A stretch of 32,255 nucleotides of DNA from positions 1-32,255 of the forward strand of contig ONKB01000005.1 of assembly GCA_900318305.1 (NCBI GenBank), read 5' to 3'. The stretch is from an uncultured Prevotellaceae bacterium (GTDB taxonomy: Bacteria > Bacteroidota > Bacteroidia > Bacteroidales > Bacteroidaceae). The notes under the pieces were generated by a model. That model was not told where the DNA came from, ran no database searches, and saw nothing but the letters and a program-made list of their open reading frames with translations. The translations under genes were made by a program, and so were the position numbers. The first letter of the stretch is position 1; each line of letters starts with the position of its first letter. Shown piece after piece: positions 16,160 to 26,269 of this stretch.

Positions 16160-17073
16160 ATTTGTGTCTTTTCTTTTTCTTTCCTGGTGACAATACAGAC
16201 TCCTATGAGGCAGAGCATGGTGGCCAGAATGTTCTGTCCTGTAATTGCTGCTACACCAATGATAATACTACTGATGGTGGCAGTGATGGGCTGGATGTAG
16301 TTATAGATAGCAATGGCTGATGGGCTGACGCTTTTCTGGCCGACGACTAACAGAAAATAGGCCACACCAGTGGCAAGGAGGATAATATATGCCAACTGCA
16401 GCCAGTTGGTCATGGTAAATAGGCTCCAAGGAGTGGAAATGATGTAGGATGCGGTGATAGGTGTCAGAACAATGGCAGAGAACAGAAACAGCCACTTCAT
16501 CAGGGTTATGACATGATATTTCCCCAGTACGTCGGTGAACATGAGGAGGTAGAGGGCGCCAAATATCTGTGAGGCTATCATCAGGATATTGCCGAGTAGG
16601 GGATTAGAGGCATGTCGATCGCCGGCACCGATAAAAACGAAGAGCAGGGCGCCGATGAAACCGATGATGATACCCAATACTTTGGTGAAACTGATTTTGT
16701 CCTTGAGCAGTAACCATCCCAGTGCTATGGTGAAGATAGGTGCCATACTGCAAATGACTGTGCCGTCAAGTGGACTGGTATAGTTCAGTCCGAGGATAAT
16801 ACACGATTGGTTACCTGTGTTGATGAGCATGGAAGCGAGGAAGAGCTTTGCGAGGTCTGATTTTGTGACACTCTCCTGAGGGACATAGCGGCGGGGTATA
16901 ACGAGGGCTATGGTCCAGAAGAGTAGGGCACCGCCTATCATCTTTATGCCGCAAAGTGCCCAGCTGGAGAGAAGACTGCTGAGAAGCAGGGTCTTGCATA
17001 CAGTGGCATATAATCCCCAGATGAGGTTGGCTCCGATTATTGCCAGATGTCCTTTGAACTGCTTGTTTCTCAT
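16156..17073 (-). CDS. EamA (DMT) family transporter
   Basis: A 305-residue integral membrane protein with about ten hydrophobic helices arranged as two EamA repeats (about 10-145 and 158-295). The first helix GHLAIIGANLIWGLYATVCK and a glycine-rich segment FIGALLFVFIGAG before the second repeat are typical of drug/metabolite transporters such as RhaT/YdcZ relatives. Substrate is unknown. A basic cytoplasmic C-terminus (TRKEKEKTQ) is consistent with an even number of helices. It lies 13 bp after the PAP2 gene and overlaps the sialidase-fold gene, so may move a product generated by the neighbouring hydrolases; that is speculation. Confidence 0.88.
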   Translation of the reverse strand: MRNKQFKGHLAIIGANLIWGLYATVCKTLLLSSLLSSWALCGIKMIGGALLFWTIALVIPRRYVPQESVTKSDLAKLFLASMLINTGNQSCIILGLNYTSPLDGTVICSMAPIFTIALGWLLLKDKISFTKVLGIIIGFIGALLFVFIGAGDRHASNPLLGNILMIASQIFGALYLLMFTDVLGKYHVITLMKWLFLFSAIVLTPITASYIISTPWSLFTMTNWLQLAYIILLATGVAYFLLVVGQKSVSPSAIAIYNYIQPITATISSIIIGVAAITGQNILATMLCLIGVCIVTRKEKEKTQI

Positions 17074-17086
17074 TGTTGGAGGAGGA

Positions 17087-17827
17087 TTATCTCTTCTTGT
17101 TCCAAAACTCTTTGTAGGCTTTTTTGTAGGCTTTCTGCCATTGGCGCAGACCTGCTAGGCGTGCAAAGGCTGTACCAGCTATAAGTCGCGCTGCGTCAAT
17201 ATCAGATTGGTAATGGAAACCAACAATGGTGCGACTCTGACCGAGTTCGTAACCAACTTGATAGATCTCATTTTGATGCTCTGGATCAATGGAGGCCAGG
17301 AGGAGGGCTGCTGTCCAGTAGCGTATAGTGTGGCCTGATGGGTATGACGTCCAGTCGTCAGGATGTTCTTTGTTGGGGACGGGTGTGGACTCATGGAAAT
17401 ACTGGTAAGGCCGCTGACGATGATAGAAATCTTTGGCCCCGGTGATGCCATGGCGTGCTGTGGCGTAGGTGCGGAACAGAAAATCGGCTACTTGGGGATA
17501 GTTCTCGGGGGTGAAGTCACAGTCCATTACGGCACCGAAGCGTTGCATGATGTATCTGAGGGTAATGGATGTGTCGGCTACGGCTAGCTTGCCACGCTCG
17601 GTGCCTCGAAGCCGTTTGCCTTCTTCATATACGACACTGTCGTTGAAGAAGATAGGATCTTTGACAGAGGGTACAGGTGGCAGGTATTTAGTGGGATCGG
17701 GCATTTGATTAGGCTTGAGAAAATATTTAGCCTTCTCAACTTTATTGCTGGACTGGGCAAATGTGCTCGTTGTGAAGAGTACAAAACTGAATCCTAAAAG
17801 GAATGTGAATCTGAGGATATGTGTCAT
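17087..17827 (-). CDS. PAP2-family acid phosphatase (PhoN-like)
   Basis: A 246-residue secreted phosphatase. Signal peptide residues 1-24 (ends TFAQ). The three-part phosphatase signature is complete: K132-x6-R139-P140 (KDFYHRQRP), S164-G165-H166 in SYPSGHT, and S198-R199-x5-H205-x3-D209 (SRTIVGFHYQSD). His205 is the expected nucleophile and His166 the acid. Absence of multiple membrane helices and overall length identify it as a class A non-specific acid phosphatase rather than a lipid phosphatase. It acts in the periplasm or outside. It follows the inositol-phosphatase gene by 30 bp and precedes the EamA gene by 13 bp. Confidence 0.92.
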   Translation of the reverse strand: MTHILRFTFLLGFSFVLFTTSTFAQSSNKVEKAKYFLKPNQMPDPTKYLPPVPSVKDPIFFNDSVVYEEGKRLRGTERGKLAVADTSITLRYIMQRFGAVMDCDFTPENYPQVADFLFRTYATARHGITGAKDFYHRQRPYQYFHESTPVPNKEHPDDWTSYPSGHTIRYWTAALLLASIDPEHQNEIYQVGYELGQSRTIVGFHYQSDIDAARLIAGTAFARLAGLRQWQKAYKKAYKEFWNKKR

Positions 17828-17857
17828 AGATAGTATTTTAGGAATTATGATTTTATG

Positions 17858-18640
17858 TTATAGGTTTCTCTGGACGATGTCAAGCAGTTTATTGAGGTTC
17901 TCCTGACTGTTTGCGGCAAGGATGCCGCTGTGTTTTTCGTAGGAGAGTTTGTTGCCTTGCAAATCGGTAATCAGTCCGCCTGCTTCTGTAACGATGAGCG
18001 ATGCGGCTGAGAAATCCCAGACGCTCAGAAGATATTCAAAATACAACTCGCAGCGTCCGGCTGCCAGATAGCACAATTCAGGAGCGCAGGCACCGAAGCG
18101 GCGGATGTCGTTACATTGTCTGAAGGTGTCGGTTATGATTTGTGAGCAGATGTCGGCATACTCTTTGTGATATACAGAAAGTGCGGTGCACATGATACTG
18201 TCCTGGAAATTTCGGGTGGAGACGTGAACGGGCCGGCCGTTGAGGGTGGTTCCCCTGTTCTTTTCGGCAGAGTACATCTCGTTTGTGGAGGGGATATAGA
18301 CCACGCCGGCTATAATCTCAGAATCTCTCTTCAGTCCCACGCAGATAGCACATTGGTCAATGCCTCTGCTGTAGTTGGATGTTCCGTCAATAGGGTCAAT
18401 AATCCATGTGAAGTCTTTGGAACTGTCCCAGAGGTCTTCCTCTTCGCAAAGGAAACCGCTTCCGGGAAGAAGGTGAGATAATTTGTCGCAGAGAAAATCT
18501 TGTACGGCGATATCGGATGATGTGACGATATTGGAGAAACCTTCTTTCTGTGATATTTTGAAGGAATCTGTTGTCATGAGCGATGCCGCTGACTTGACGA
18601 TATCGACAATAGAGGAAAGCGGGGGATATGAACTGGTCAT
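17858..18640 (-). CDS. Inositol-monophosphatase family protein
   Basis: A 260-residue cytoplasmic metal-dependent phosphatase. Motif one, IIDPIDGTSNY (80-90), supplies metal ligands Asp82 and Asp85, with acidic Glu67/Glu68 (CEEED) before it. Motif two, VWDFSAASLIVTEAGG (207-222), carries the third aspartate, Asp209. The family includes inositol monophosphatase (SuhB), CysQ that hydrolyses PAP, and fructose-1,6-bisphosphatase types; the sequence alone does not decide, though the Bacteroidales copies are generally called inositol monophosphatase. It follows trmD by 37 bp on the same strand, so is likely co-transcribed. Confidence 0.9.
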   Translation of the reverse strand: MTSSYPPLSSIVDIVKSAASLMTTDSFKISQKEGFSNIVTSSDIAVQDFLCDKLSHLLPGSGFLCEEEDLWDSSKDFTWIIDPIDGTSNYSRGIDQCAICVGLKRDSEIIAGVVYIPSTNEMYSAEKNRGTTLNGRPVHVSTRNFQDSIMCTALSVYHKEYADICSQIITDTFRQCNDIRRFGACAPELCYLAAGRCELYFEYLLSVWDFSAASLIVTEAGGLITDLQGNKLSYEKHSGILAANSQENLNKLLDIVQRNL

Positions 18641-18677
18641 TTCTGTATTATTTATGTGTGATTTGAGAAATAATCGT

Positions 18678-19370
18678 CTATTCGTTATTGGCGTCTGTGC
18701 TTAAAAGATTGGGACGGAGGCGTTTTGTCCGCTCCAGGGACTGGCTCAATTCCCAGTCCTTTATTTTTGCTTCGTTTCCACTGAGCAGTATTTCGGGAAC
18801 TTTCCATCCTTTGTAGTCGGCGGGGCGTGTATAGATAGGGGCAGCCAGGAGCCCGTCCTGAAAACTGTCTGACAATGCGCTCTGCTCGTCCCCGATGACG
18901 CCCGGAATAAGTCTTACTACGGCATCGGCAATGGCGGCGGCGGCAATTTCACCCCCTGTGAGCACATAGTCGCCTATGCTGATTTCCTTGGTGATGAGAT
19001 GTTCTCTGATGCGATAATCAACGCCTTTATAGTGTCCGCACAGGATAATGATGTTCTCGCACAAGGATAGTGTGTTTGCCATAGGCTGGTCAAAAATCTC
19101 ACCGTCGGGACTTGTGAAGATGACCTCATCATAATGCCGCTGGGCCATGAGGGCTGAGATGCAGTCGTCAATGGGCTGACACTGCATGACCATTCCCGCA
19201 AAACCACCGTATGGGTAGTCGTCAACCCGTTTGTGCTTGTCCAAAGTGTAGTCGCGGAGATTGTGGATATGTATCTCTGCAAGTCCTTTGTTCTGGGCAC
19301 GCAAAAGAATAGACTGATTGACAAATCCCTCTAACATCTCAGGCAAAACGGTGATAATATCTATTCTCAT
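18678..19370 (-). CDS. trmD: tRNA (guanine-N1-)-methyltransferase
   Basis: A 230-residue SPOUT-class methyltransferase that makes m1G37 in tRNAs reading CNN/CCN/CGG-type codons and prevents +1 frameshifting. It opens [12 protein letters not shown] and shows the conserved [25 protein letters not shown] and [13 protein letters not shown] blocks; the last two build the trefoil knot that holds S-adenosylmethionine. DSFQDGL contains the expected catalytic Asp. The common form is GGGAGMVM; here the third residue is Phe. It is not linked to rpsP, rimM or rplS as in many bacteria, but leads a five-gene minus-strand operon. Confidence 0.96.
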   Translation of the reverse strand: MRIDIITVLPEMLEGFVNQSILLRAQNKGLAEIHIHNLRDYTLDKHKRVDDYPYGGFAGMVMQCQPIDDCISALMAQRHYDEVIFTSPDGEIFDQPMANTLSLCENIIILCGHYKGVDYRIREHLITKEISIGDYVLTGGEIAAAAIADAVVRLIPGVIGDEQSALSDSFQDGLLAAPIYTRPADYKGWKVPEILLSGNEAKIKDWELSQSLERTKRLRPNLLSTDANNE

Positions 19371-19396
19371 ATGTGAAGCAGGACTATTTATTTATG

Positions 19397-19404
19397 CAAA
19401 AGTA
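19397..19404 (-). promoter_or_regulatory. -7 element of the trmD operon
   Basis: TACTTTTG on the minus strand (19404-19397) fits TAnnTTTG, leaving a leader of about 22 nt to the trmD start at 19370. No clear -33 element. Confidence 0.5.
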
Positions 19405-19426
19405 ATCATAAATGAAAGAAAAACTT

Positions 19427-19434
19427 TAATTTTG
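19427..19434 (+). promoter_or_regulatory. -7 element of ligA
   Basis: TAATTTTG fits the -7 consensus 17 bp before ATG 19452. It faces away from the trmD promoter, and the two share an 81-bp spacer. No clear -33 element. Confidence 0.5.
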
Positions 19435-19445
19435 AGCAAAAATAA

Positions 19446-21455
<2,010 letters not shown>

Positions 21456-21490
21456 CCCGTAAATCAGAGAGATTTCAGGATTGCTTGCTG

Positions 21491-21507
21491 TTGGTAATTA
21501 GTACCAA
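21491..21507. terminator. Hairpin after ligA, possible weak terminator
   Basis: TTGGTA-ATTAG-TACCAA is a perfect 6-bp stem with a 5-nt loop, 36 bp after the ligA stop. There is no following T-run, so Rho-independent action is doubtful. It overlaps a 10-bp palindrome ACCAATTGGT. Confidence 0.3.
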
Positions 21508-21530
21508 TTGGTGGCAGGCTTGACCCATCT

Positions 21531-21610
21531 CCCATTGGCCTCATTAGCCCCAGTAGCCCCAGTAGCCCCATTGGCCCCATTGCCCATTGACCTCATTGCC
21601 CCCATCAATC
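21531..21610. repeat. Degenerate 9-bp tandem repeat between ligA and uvrB
   Basis: About nine imperfect copies of a unit such as CCCATTGGC: CCCATTGGC, CTCATTAGC, CCCAGTAGC twice, CCCATTGGC, then shorter CCCATTGC and CCATTGAC copies and CTCATTGCC. The stretch lacks G/C balance: cytosine-rich on plus. It fills the gap between two convergent genes. I recall similar CCCATTAGCC-type tracts in intergenic regions of gut Bacteroidetes, but cannot check this. Confidence 0.85.
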
Positions 21611-21619
21611 CTTTTTGCC

Positions 21620-23617
21620 CTATTGCTTCTCTTTTTTCTCTATTTCCTGCATCTTGAGCATCTGGTCTCTGTACATGGCGGCTTCAACAAACTCAAAGCG
21701 CTTGGCGGCATTCTCCATTTTCTTGCGCAGAGACTCAACCGTTTCTTTTTTGTTCTTCTTGTAGTCCCCGGCTTCCTCGCTCAAGGTATAATCACCCAAT
21801 TGATCTTGGGTAGTGGTTTCTGCGGCAACGAGATCGTGGCTGATCTCCTTGCGGATTTGGGTAGGAACAATATGGTTTTCCTCATTATATCTCATTTGCT
21901 TTGCTCTGCGGCGGTTGGTTTCATCAATGGTCTTCTGCATGCTCTCTGTTATCGTGTCGGCATACATGATGACTTTGCCGTGAACATTGCGGGCGGCGCG
22001 ACCTGCGGTCTGGGTCAGGGAACGATGGCTTCTGAGGAAGCCTTCCTTGTCGGCATCAAGAATGGCAACGAGTGATACTTCAGGCAAATCCAACCCCTCT
22101 CGCAACAGATTGACGCCCACCAGTACTTGTATAATGCCTTGACGAAGATCGTTCAGTATCTTGACTCTTTCCAGCGTGTCAACATCGCTGTGAATATAAC
22201 TCGTGCGAATGCCGTTGTCCATGAAGTATTGGGTAAGGTCTTCTGCCATGCGTTTTGTGAGTGTTGTCACCAAAACACGCTCATCCTTTTCCCTGCATTG
22301 CTCAACCTCTTCCATCAAGTCGTCAAGCTGGTTCTTGCTGGGACGGATAGTGATTTCGGGATCTAAAAGACCTGTCGGACGAATGACCTGCTCTACGACA
22401 ACACCCTCACAAAGACTCAGTTCAAAATCGGCAGGGGTGGCGCTGACAAAAATGGTCTGGTGAACCATATCCCAGAATTCCTCTTCTTTCAGGGGGCGAT
22501 TGTCTAACGCCGCTGGCAATCGCCAGCCGTATTCCACTAATGATACTTTTCTTGAATGGTCGCCGCCGTACATGGCCCTGAGCTGAGGGACGCTGACATG
22601 ACTCTCGTCGATTACCAGCAGGAAGTCTTTTGGGAAAAAGTCCAGAAGACAGTAGGGGCGTGTTCCCGGCTCTCTGCCGTCAAAGTAGCGGCTGTAATTC
22701 TCGATACCGCTGCAATGACCGAGTTCCCGTATCATCTCAACATCATATGTGACACGTTCATGAAGACGCTTTGCCTCAAAGTCCTTACCGAGTTCCCTTA
22801 AATAGGCCTCCTGGACGGCAAGGTCGTCTTCAATTTGCTTTGTAGCAAGATGTATTGTCTCCTGGGTTGTCAGGAAGAGGTTGGCGGGGTATATCTTGTA
22901 TTCATCAAAACTGATTGTCTTCATGCCGGTTTGGCTGTCGATAATGTCTATGCTGTTGATGGTGTCGTCCCAGAATGTGACTCTGATGATGTCATCGGAG
23001 TATGCCAGATAGATTCTTACAGTATCGCCTTTTACAGAAAAAACGCCTCGTTTGGGTTCGATGTCGTTACGCACATACAGGGAGGCCACAAGTTTTTTCA
23101 TCAGGACGTTCATTGATAGCAATGTGCCGGTTTTCAAGGAAATGACATTCTCGTAAAATGCGCTCGGGTTACCCATGCCGTAGATACAGCTTATTGAAGC
23201 GATGACGATGACATCCTTGCGTCCCGACAGGAGTGAGGATGTGGCTGCAAGTCTCAACTTGTCTATGTCTTCATTGATGGCCAGATCTTTCTCAATATAT
23301 GTGTCTGTTGATGCGATATATGCCTCAGGCTGGTAGTAGTCGTAATAAGATACATAATACTCTACGGCGTTATGGGGAAAAAAGCTTTTGAACTCAGAAT
23401 ACAGCTGAGCAGCCAGCGTCTTGTTGTGGCTGAGAATCAGCGTGGGCTTGTTGACGTTCTGGATGACATTCGCGATGGTAAACGTCTTGCCCGACCCAGT
23501 AACGCCAAGAAGTGTCTGCGCTGTATCTCCATTGAGAATGCCGCGTGTCAACTCTTCAATGGCTTGTGGCTGGTCGCCTGTTGGCTGGTAATTGGAAACT
23601 AACTCAAAATTCGGCAT
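21620..23617 (-). CDS. uvrB: Excinuclease ABC subunit B
   Basis: A 665-residue helicase-like damage-verification protein of nucleotide excision repair, acting with UvrA and UvrC. It begins MPNFELVSNYQPTGDQP. Walker A GVTGSGKT is at 38-45, the DNA-clamping beta-hairpin YYVSYYDYYQPEAYI at about 90-105, and Walker B LLVIDESHVS in the middle; helicase motif QTAGRAARN is near 540. The UVR motif for UvrC/UvrA contact lies at the C-terminus (RKKMENAAKRFEF). A TTG nine bp further upstream sits inside the -7 element, so I chose ATG 23617. Confidence 0.97.
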   Translation of the reverse strand: MPNFELVSNYQPTGDQPQAIEELTRGILNGDTAQTLLGVTGSGKTFTIANVIQNVNKPTLILSHNKTLAAQLYSEFKSFFPHNAVEYYVSYYDYYQPEAYIASTDTYIEKDLAINEDIDKLRLAATSSLLSGRKDVIVIASISCIYGMGNPSAFYENVISLKTGTLLSMNVLMKKLVASLYVRNDIEPKRGVFSVKGDTVRIYLAYSDDIIRVTFWDDTINSIDIIDSQTGMKTISFDEYKIYPANLFLTTQETIHLATKQIEDDLAVQEAYLRELGKDFEAKRLHERVTYDVEMIRELGHCSGIENYSRYFDGREPGTRPYCLLDFFPKDFLLVIDESHVSVPQLRAMYGGDHSRKVSLVEYGWRLPAALDNRPLKEEEFWDMVHQTIFVSATPADFELSLCEGVVVEQVIRPTGLLDPEITIRPSKNQLDDLMEEVEQCREKDERVLVTTLTKRMAEDLTQYFMDNGIRTSYIHSDVDTLERVKILNDLRQGIIQVLVGVNLLREGLDLPEVSLVAILDADKEGFLRSHRSLTQTAGRAARNVHGKVIMYADTITESMQKTIDETNRRRAKQMRYNEENHIVPTQIRKEISHDLVAAETTTQDQLGDYTLSEEAGDYKKNKKETVESLRKKMENAAKRFEFVEAAMYRDQMLKMQEIEKKEKQ

Positions 23618-23623
23618 AACGTG

Positions 23624-23631
23624 CAAAAGTA
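23624..23631 (-). promoter_or_regulatory. -7 element of uvrB
   Basis: TACTTTTG (23631-23624) fits TAnnTTTG and ends 6 bp before ATG 23617, so the transcript may begin only 2-3 nt ahead of the start codon. The surrounding AGTACTTTTGCACG is repeated exactly before rplM at 29012-29025. No -33 element is evident. Confidence 0.5.
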
Positions 23632-23675
23632 CTACTTTTTGGCAATTTGATTTTATCAGATTAAAATAATGTGCT

Positions 23676-23683
23676 TATTTTTG
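23676..23683 (+). promoter_or_regulatory. -7 element of the histidine kinase gene
   Basis: TATTTTTG fits the -7 consensus 18 bp before ATG 23702. An in-frame ATG at 23669 lies upstream of it and is therefore unlikely to be used. Confidence 0.45.
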
Positions 23684-23701
23684 TGTTATAAAATAAAAAC
23701 A

Positions 23702-24856
23702 ATGCAGTGGACACAGCGAAATAGAAGCATTAAATATGTATTGATAATTATAGCAATATGTATTGCTGCTTTCTTCCTGGCTTTTTCAAATGTCTTAGTC
23801 AAAGGACTCAAGGAAGAAGCCTCTGCCAAGATGACAGTATGGGCTGATGCCATGTCGGCACTCAATCATGCGGACGAGAATACTGACCTTGACTTTGTCC
23901 TCAATGTGATTAAGAACAACAATACAATACCTATTATTGTCTTGAACAAAAACGGCGAGATTGAACAGTACCGTAATCTAATGATTCGTGCTATGACTGC
24001 AGAAGACTCGGTCGCTTATCTTAAGGAAAGGGTGAAGCAGATGAGGCAGAGCGGCTATACCATTACAAGCGATGCAAGCGACAGTACGGCATATATGGAG
24101 ATTCTTTACGAAGATTCAAAGATTCTCAAGCAACTGGTGTATTTCCCATATATACAGATAGCAATCCTCCTTGTCTTTGTCTTGATTATTATAGTGACTC
24201 TGCTGTCTCTGAAACGAGCCGAACAAAACCGCGTGTGGGTTGGCTTGACCAAAGAAACGGCCCATCAGCTGGGCACGCCGATTTCCTCGTTGATGGCTTG
24301 GAATGAAGTGTTGAAAGAGACCTACCCGGACGATCAGGTTATACAGGAAATGGACAAGGATGTTAAACGCCTGCAACTTATTGCAGATCGTTTCTCCAAG
24401 GTTGGTTCTGCACCCGAATTGGTGGAAACTGATGTGAAGGATGTGATATGGCATGTTGTCAATTATATCTCCAAGCGATTTGTCAAAGTCAATATATCTT
24501 GCCGCCTTCCTGCAACAGAAGTACATGCCTTGTTGTGCGCCCCATTGTTTGAGTGGGTAGTTGAGAATCTCTGCAAGAATGCTATTGATGCCATGGAGGG
24601 CAGCGGCCAGATAGTGATTACAATGCATGAACTGACAGATAAAATCAGTATTGATGTTGCAGACTCTGGCAAGGGTATTCCCAAGAACAGGTTTAATGCG
24701 GTTTTCGCCCCTGGTTATACAACCAAGAACCGGGGGTGGGGATTAGGATTGTCCCTGTCGAAACGTATTATTGAAGAATATCATCACGGCTCTATTTATG
24801 TGAAATCGTCAGAGCCTGGAAAGGGAACCGTATTCCGTATAGATTTGAAGAAATAA
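23702..24856 (+). CDS. Membrane sensor histidine kinase
   Basis: A 384-residue two-component sensor. A first transmembrane helix (about 12-33) and a second (about 150-169) enclose a small periplasmic sensor of some 115 residues. The H-box is KETAHQLGTPISSL with the phosphorylated His188. The ATPase domain has the N-box ENLCKNAIDAM, G1 box DSGKGIP, F-box FAPGYTTK and G2 box GWGLGLSL. HQLGTPIS with the GxGW variant is typical of a Bacteroidetes HisKA-like group. No response-regulator gene is adjacent, so its partner must lie elsewhere. The gene stands alone and is followed by a strong terminator. Signal unknown. Confidence 0.92.
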   Translation: MQWTQRNRSIKYVLIIIAICIAAFFLAFSNVLVKGLKEEASAKMTVWADAMSALNHADENTDLDFVLNVIKNNNTIPIIVLNKNGEIEQYRNLMIRAMTAEDSVAYLKERVKQMRQSGYTITSDASDSTAYMEILYEDSKILKQLVYFPYIQIAILLVFVLIIIVTLLSLKRAEQNRVWVGLTKETAHQLGTPISSLMAWNEVLKETYPDDQVIQEMDKDVKRLQLIADRFSKVGSAPELVETDVKDVIWHVVNYISKRFVKVNISCRLPATEVHALLCAPLFEWVVENLCKNAIDAMEGSGQIVITMHELTDKISIDVADSGKGIPKNRFNAVFAPGYTTKNRGWGLGLSLSKRIIEEYHHGSIYVKSSEPGKGTVFRIDLKK

Positions 24857-24886
24857 AAAAACAGCCATGGGAAATGGCTGTTTTTA
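24857..24886. terminator. Bidirectional Rho-independent terminator
   Basis: A 12-bp perfect stem AAAAACAGCCAT/ATGGCTGTTTTT around the loop GGGAA, right after the kinase stop. The T-run serves the plus strand and the A-run serves the convergent minus-strand phosphoesterase gene equally well. Confidence 0.9.
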
Positions 24887-24896
24887 TTTCTTATCA

Positions 24897-26255
24897 TTAT
24901 TTTCTTGGTTTGTAGGTATATTCGGCCTCGACAGACTTTGAGAAGATGTTGTGAACTGTTATTTTCAGAAGCTTATTCTCAATTTTACCTTCTATGACTG
25001 TTGGGAAGAGATCGGGTTTGGTAGCCTTTTTCGACGAGAATCTTCCCATGTTAGGTCCTCCGCCGACAAGATGTGCCCATTTCCTGTCTTTTGTTGGTGG
25101 GTCGTAACGGAATATATGTGTATGGGCTGTGATGATGAGCTGGCAGCCGGCCTTCTCCAATAACGGAGTCCAAAGCTGGGCACAGGTCCGTTGCCAAACA
25201 GCAAAACTGGGCTTATGGAAATCGTCTTTGTCTGCCGGCAGAATGTCACCGGGATTCATTTCCGGTCTGTTGTCAAAAAGAGGAATGTGACAGAATGCGA
25301 CGAGAAAAGGTGCGGAGGCAATTTCTGGTTGTTTGAGCGCATCTGCCAACCAGGTCTTTTGAGCCTCTCGATAGGCATGGCTGTTGAACATTCCCATCAA
25401 AACAGGATTGGAGTCAACTTTGTCTTCGGCGGTGTCAAGGCCTATGAGGGCAATATCGCCCATGCGTACAGCGAAGTTGCGTCCCAAGTCCCAGTCTCTC
25501 GAGGACCGTTCTTCAGGCTGTCTGAACATGAAGACGCGCTCCATGTGCCAGTTTGCCTTTCCTCTGTCATCGTGATTGCCCGGAGTAAACATATAAGGGA
25601 TATTTGAGGCATAGTCTTTTCGCTCTATTTCCGGTGTCAGGAAAATCTTTTTCTGCTCAGCAACTGAGTCAACGTTGGTATTGGCATCGCCATTCCAGAT
25701 AACGCACGAGGGGTTCAGCTCGGCGACTTTGTCAAGACAATAGGCCAATGGTTCCCAGCGCATGTGCGTGTCGTTAATGACACAGAAGTGAGCCTTCGCT
25801 TTTTTGCCGGCAGTAGTGAAAGAGTAGATTTTGGGATCTGTCTCTGTTCCTAAGACTTTTTTGTCGCGGTAGTGTTTGTAATGTATTTCGTGGGCACCTA
25901 TCTGGTAATAGTATTTCGTGGCGGGTTTGAGGCCTGTTAACCTTATGCGCATAACTTCGTCGTTGACATCATTGACACGGAAACCTCCACACATTACCCT
26001 TTTGGAATTGCTCATGTCGGGAGACAGGCTGTAGTCAACAAAGCCGTTTGCCAGCCGGTTTACGGCAAAAGCAACTCCCATGCTCGTTTCGGCATAATTC
26101 TGCAGCATGGGAGATGAAGCGATAAGGGGTAACCCTTTGCCTTTGCTGATTTCTTCTTCTTCCGGAATACTAATATTGACGGTTTTGTCTACAGCTGAAG
26201 CGGTTGTCGTTGCCGCAATCAAAGCCGTGCTTTTGAGAAAATCTCTTCTGTTCAT
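24897..26255 (-). CDS. Tat-exported metallophosphoesterase, purple-acid-phosphatase-like
   Basis: A 452-residue protein. MNRRDFLKSTALIAATTTASA is a twin-arginine type signal. Residues about 55-150 resemble the fibronectin-like N-terminal domain of purple acid phosphatases (RLTGLKPATKYYYQIG). The calcineurin-like catalytic domain shows Asp162 and His164 (NDTH), Asp190 (WNGDAN), Asn227-His228-Asp229 (PGNHD), a His in FCHIPLF and the final TAHTHIF block; these are the dinuclear metal ligands. It should hydrolyse phosphate esters outside the cytoplasm; substrate unknown. It is last in the GH43 operon, 14 bp after the reductase gene. Confidence 0.9.
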   Translation of the reverse strand: MNRRDFLKSTALIAATTTASAVDKTVNISIPEEEEISKGKGLPLIASSPMLQNYAETSMGVAFAVNRLANGFVDYSLSPDMSNSKRVMCGGFRVNDVNDEVMRIRLTGLKPATKYYYQIGAHEIHYKHYRDKKVLGTETDPKIYSFTTAGKKAKAHFCVINDTHMRWEPLAYCLDKVAELNPSCVIWNGDANTNVDSVAEQKKIFLTPEIERKDYASNIPYMFTPGNHDDRGKANWHMERVFMFRQPEERSSRDWDLGRNFAVRMGDIALIGLDTAEDKVDSNPVLMGMFNSHAYREAQKTWLADALKQPEIASAPFLVAFCHIPLFDNRPEMNPGDILPADKDDFHKPSFAVWQRTCAQLWTPLLEKAGCQLIITAHTHIFRYDPPTKDRKWAHLVGGGPNMGRFSSKKATKPDLFPTVIEGKIENKLLKITVHNIFSKSVEAEYTYKPRK

Positions 26256-26269
26256 GATGATATAGTTTC

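Noticed and set aside
23618-23626. A TTG start nine bases upstream of uvrB.
   Set aside because: It sits inside the -7 element, and ATG 23617 gives the standard MPNFELVSNY start.
23669-23701. An upstream in-frame ATG for the histidine kinase.
   Set aside because: A -7 element lies between it and ATG 23702, so it would not be transcribed.
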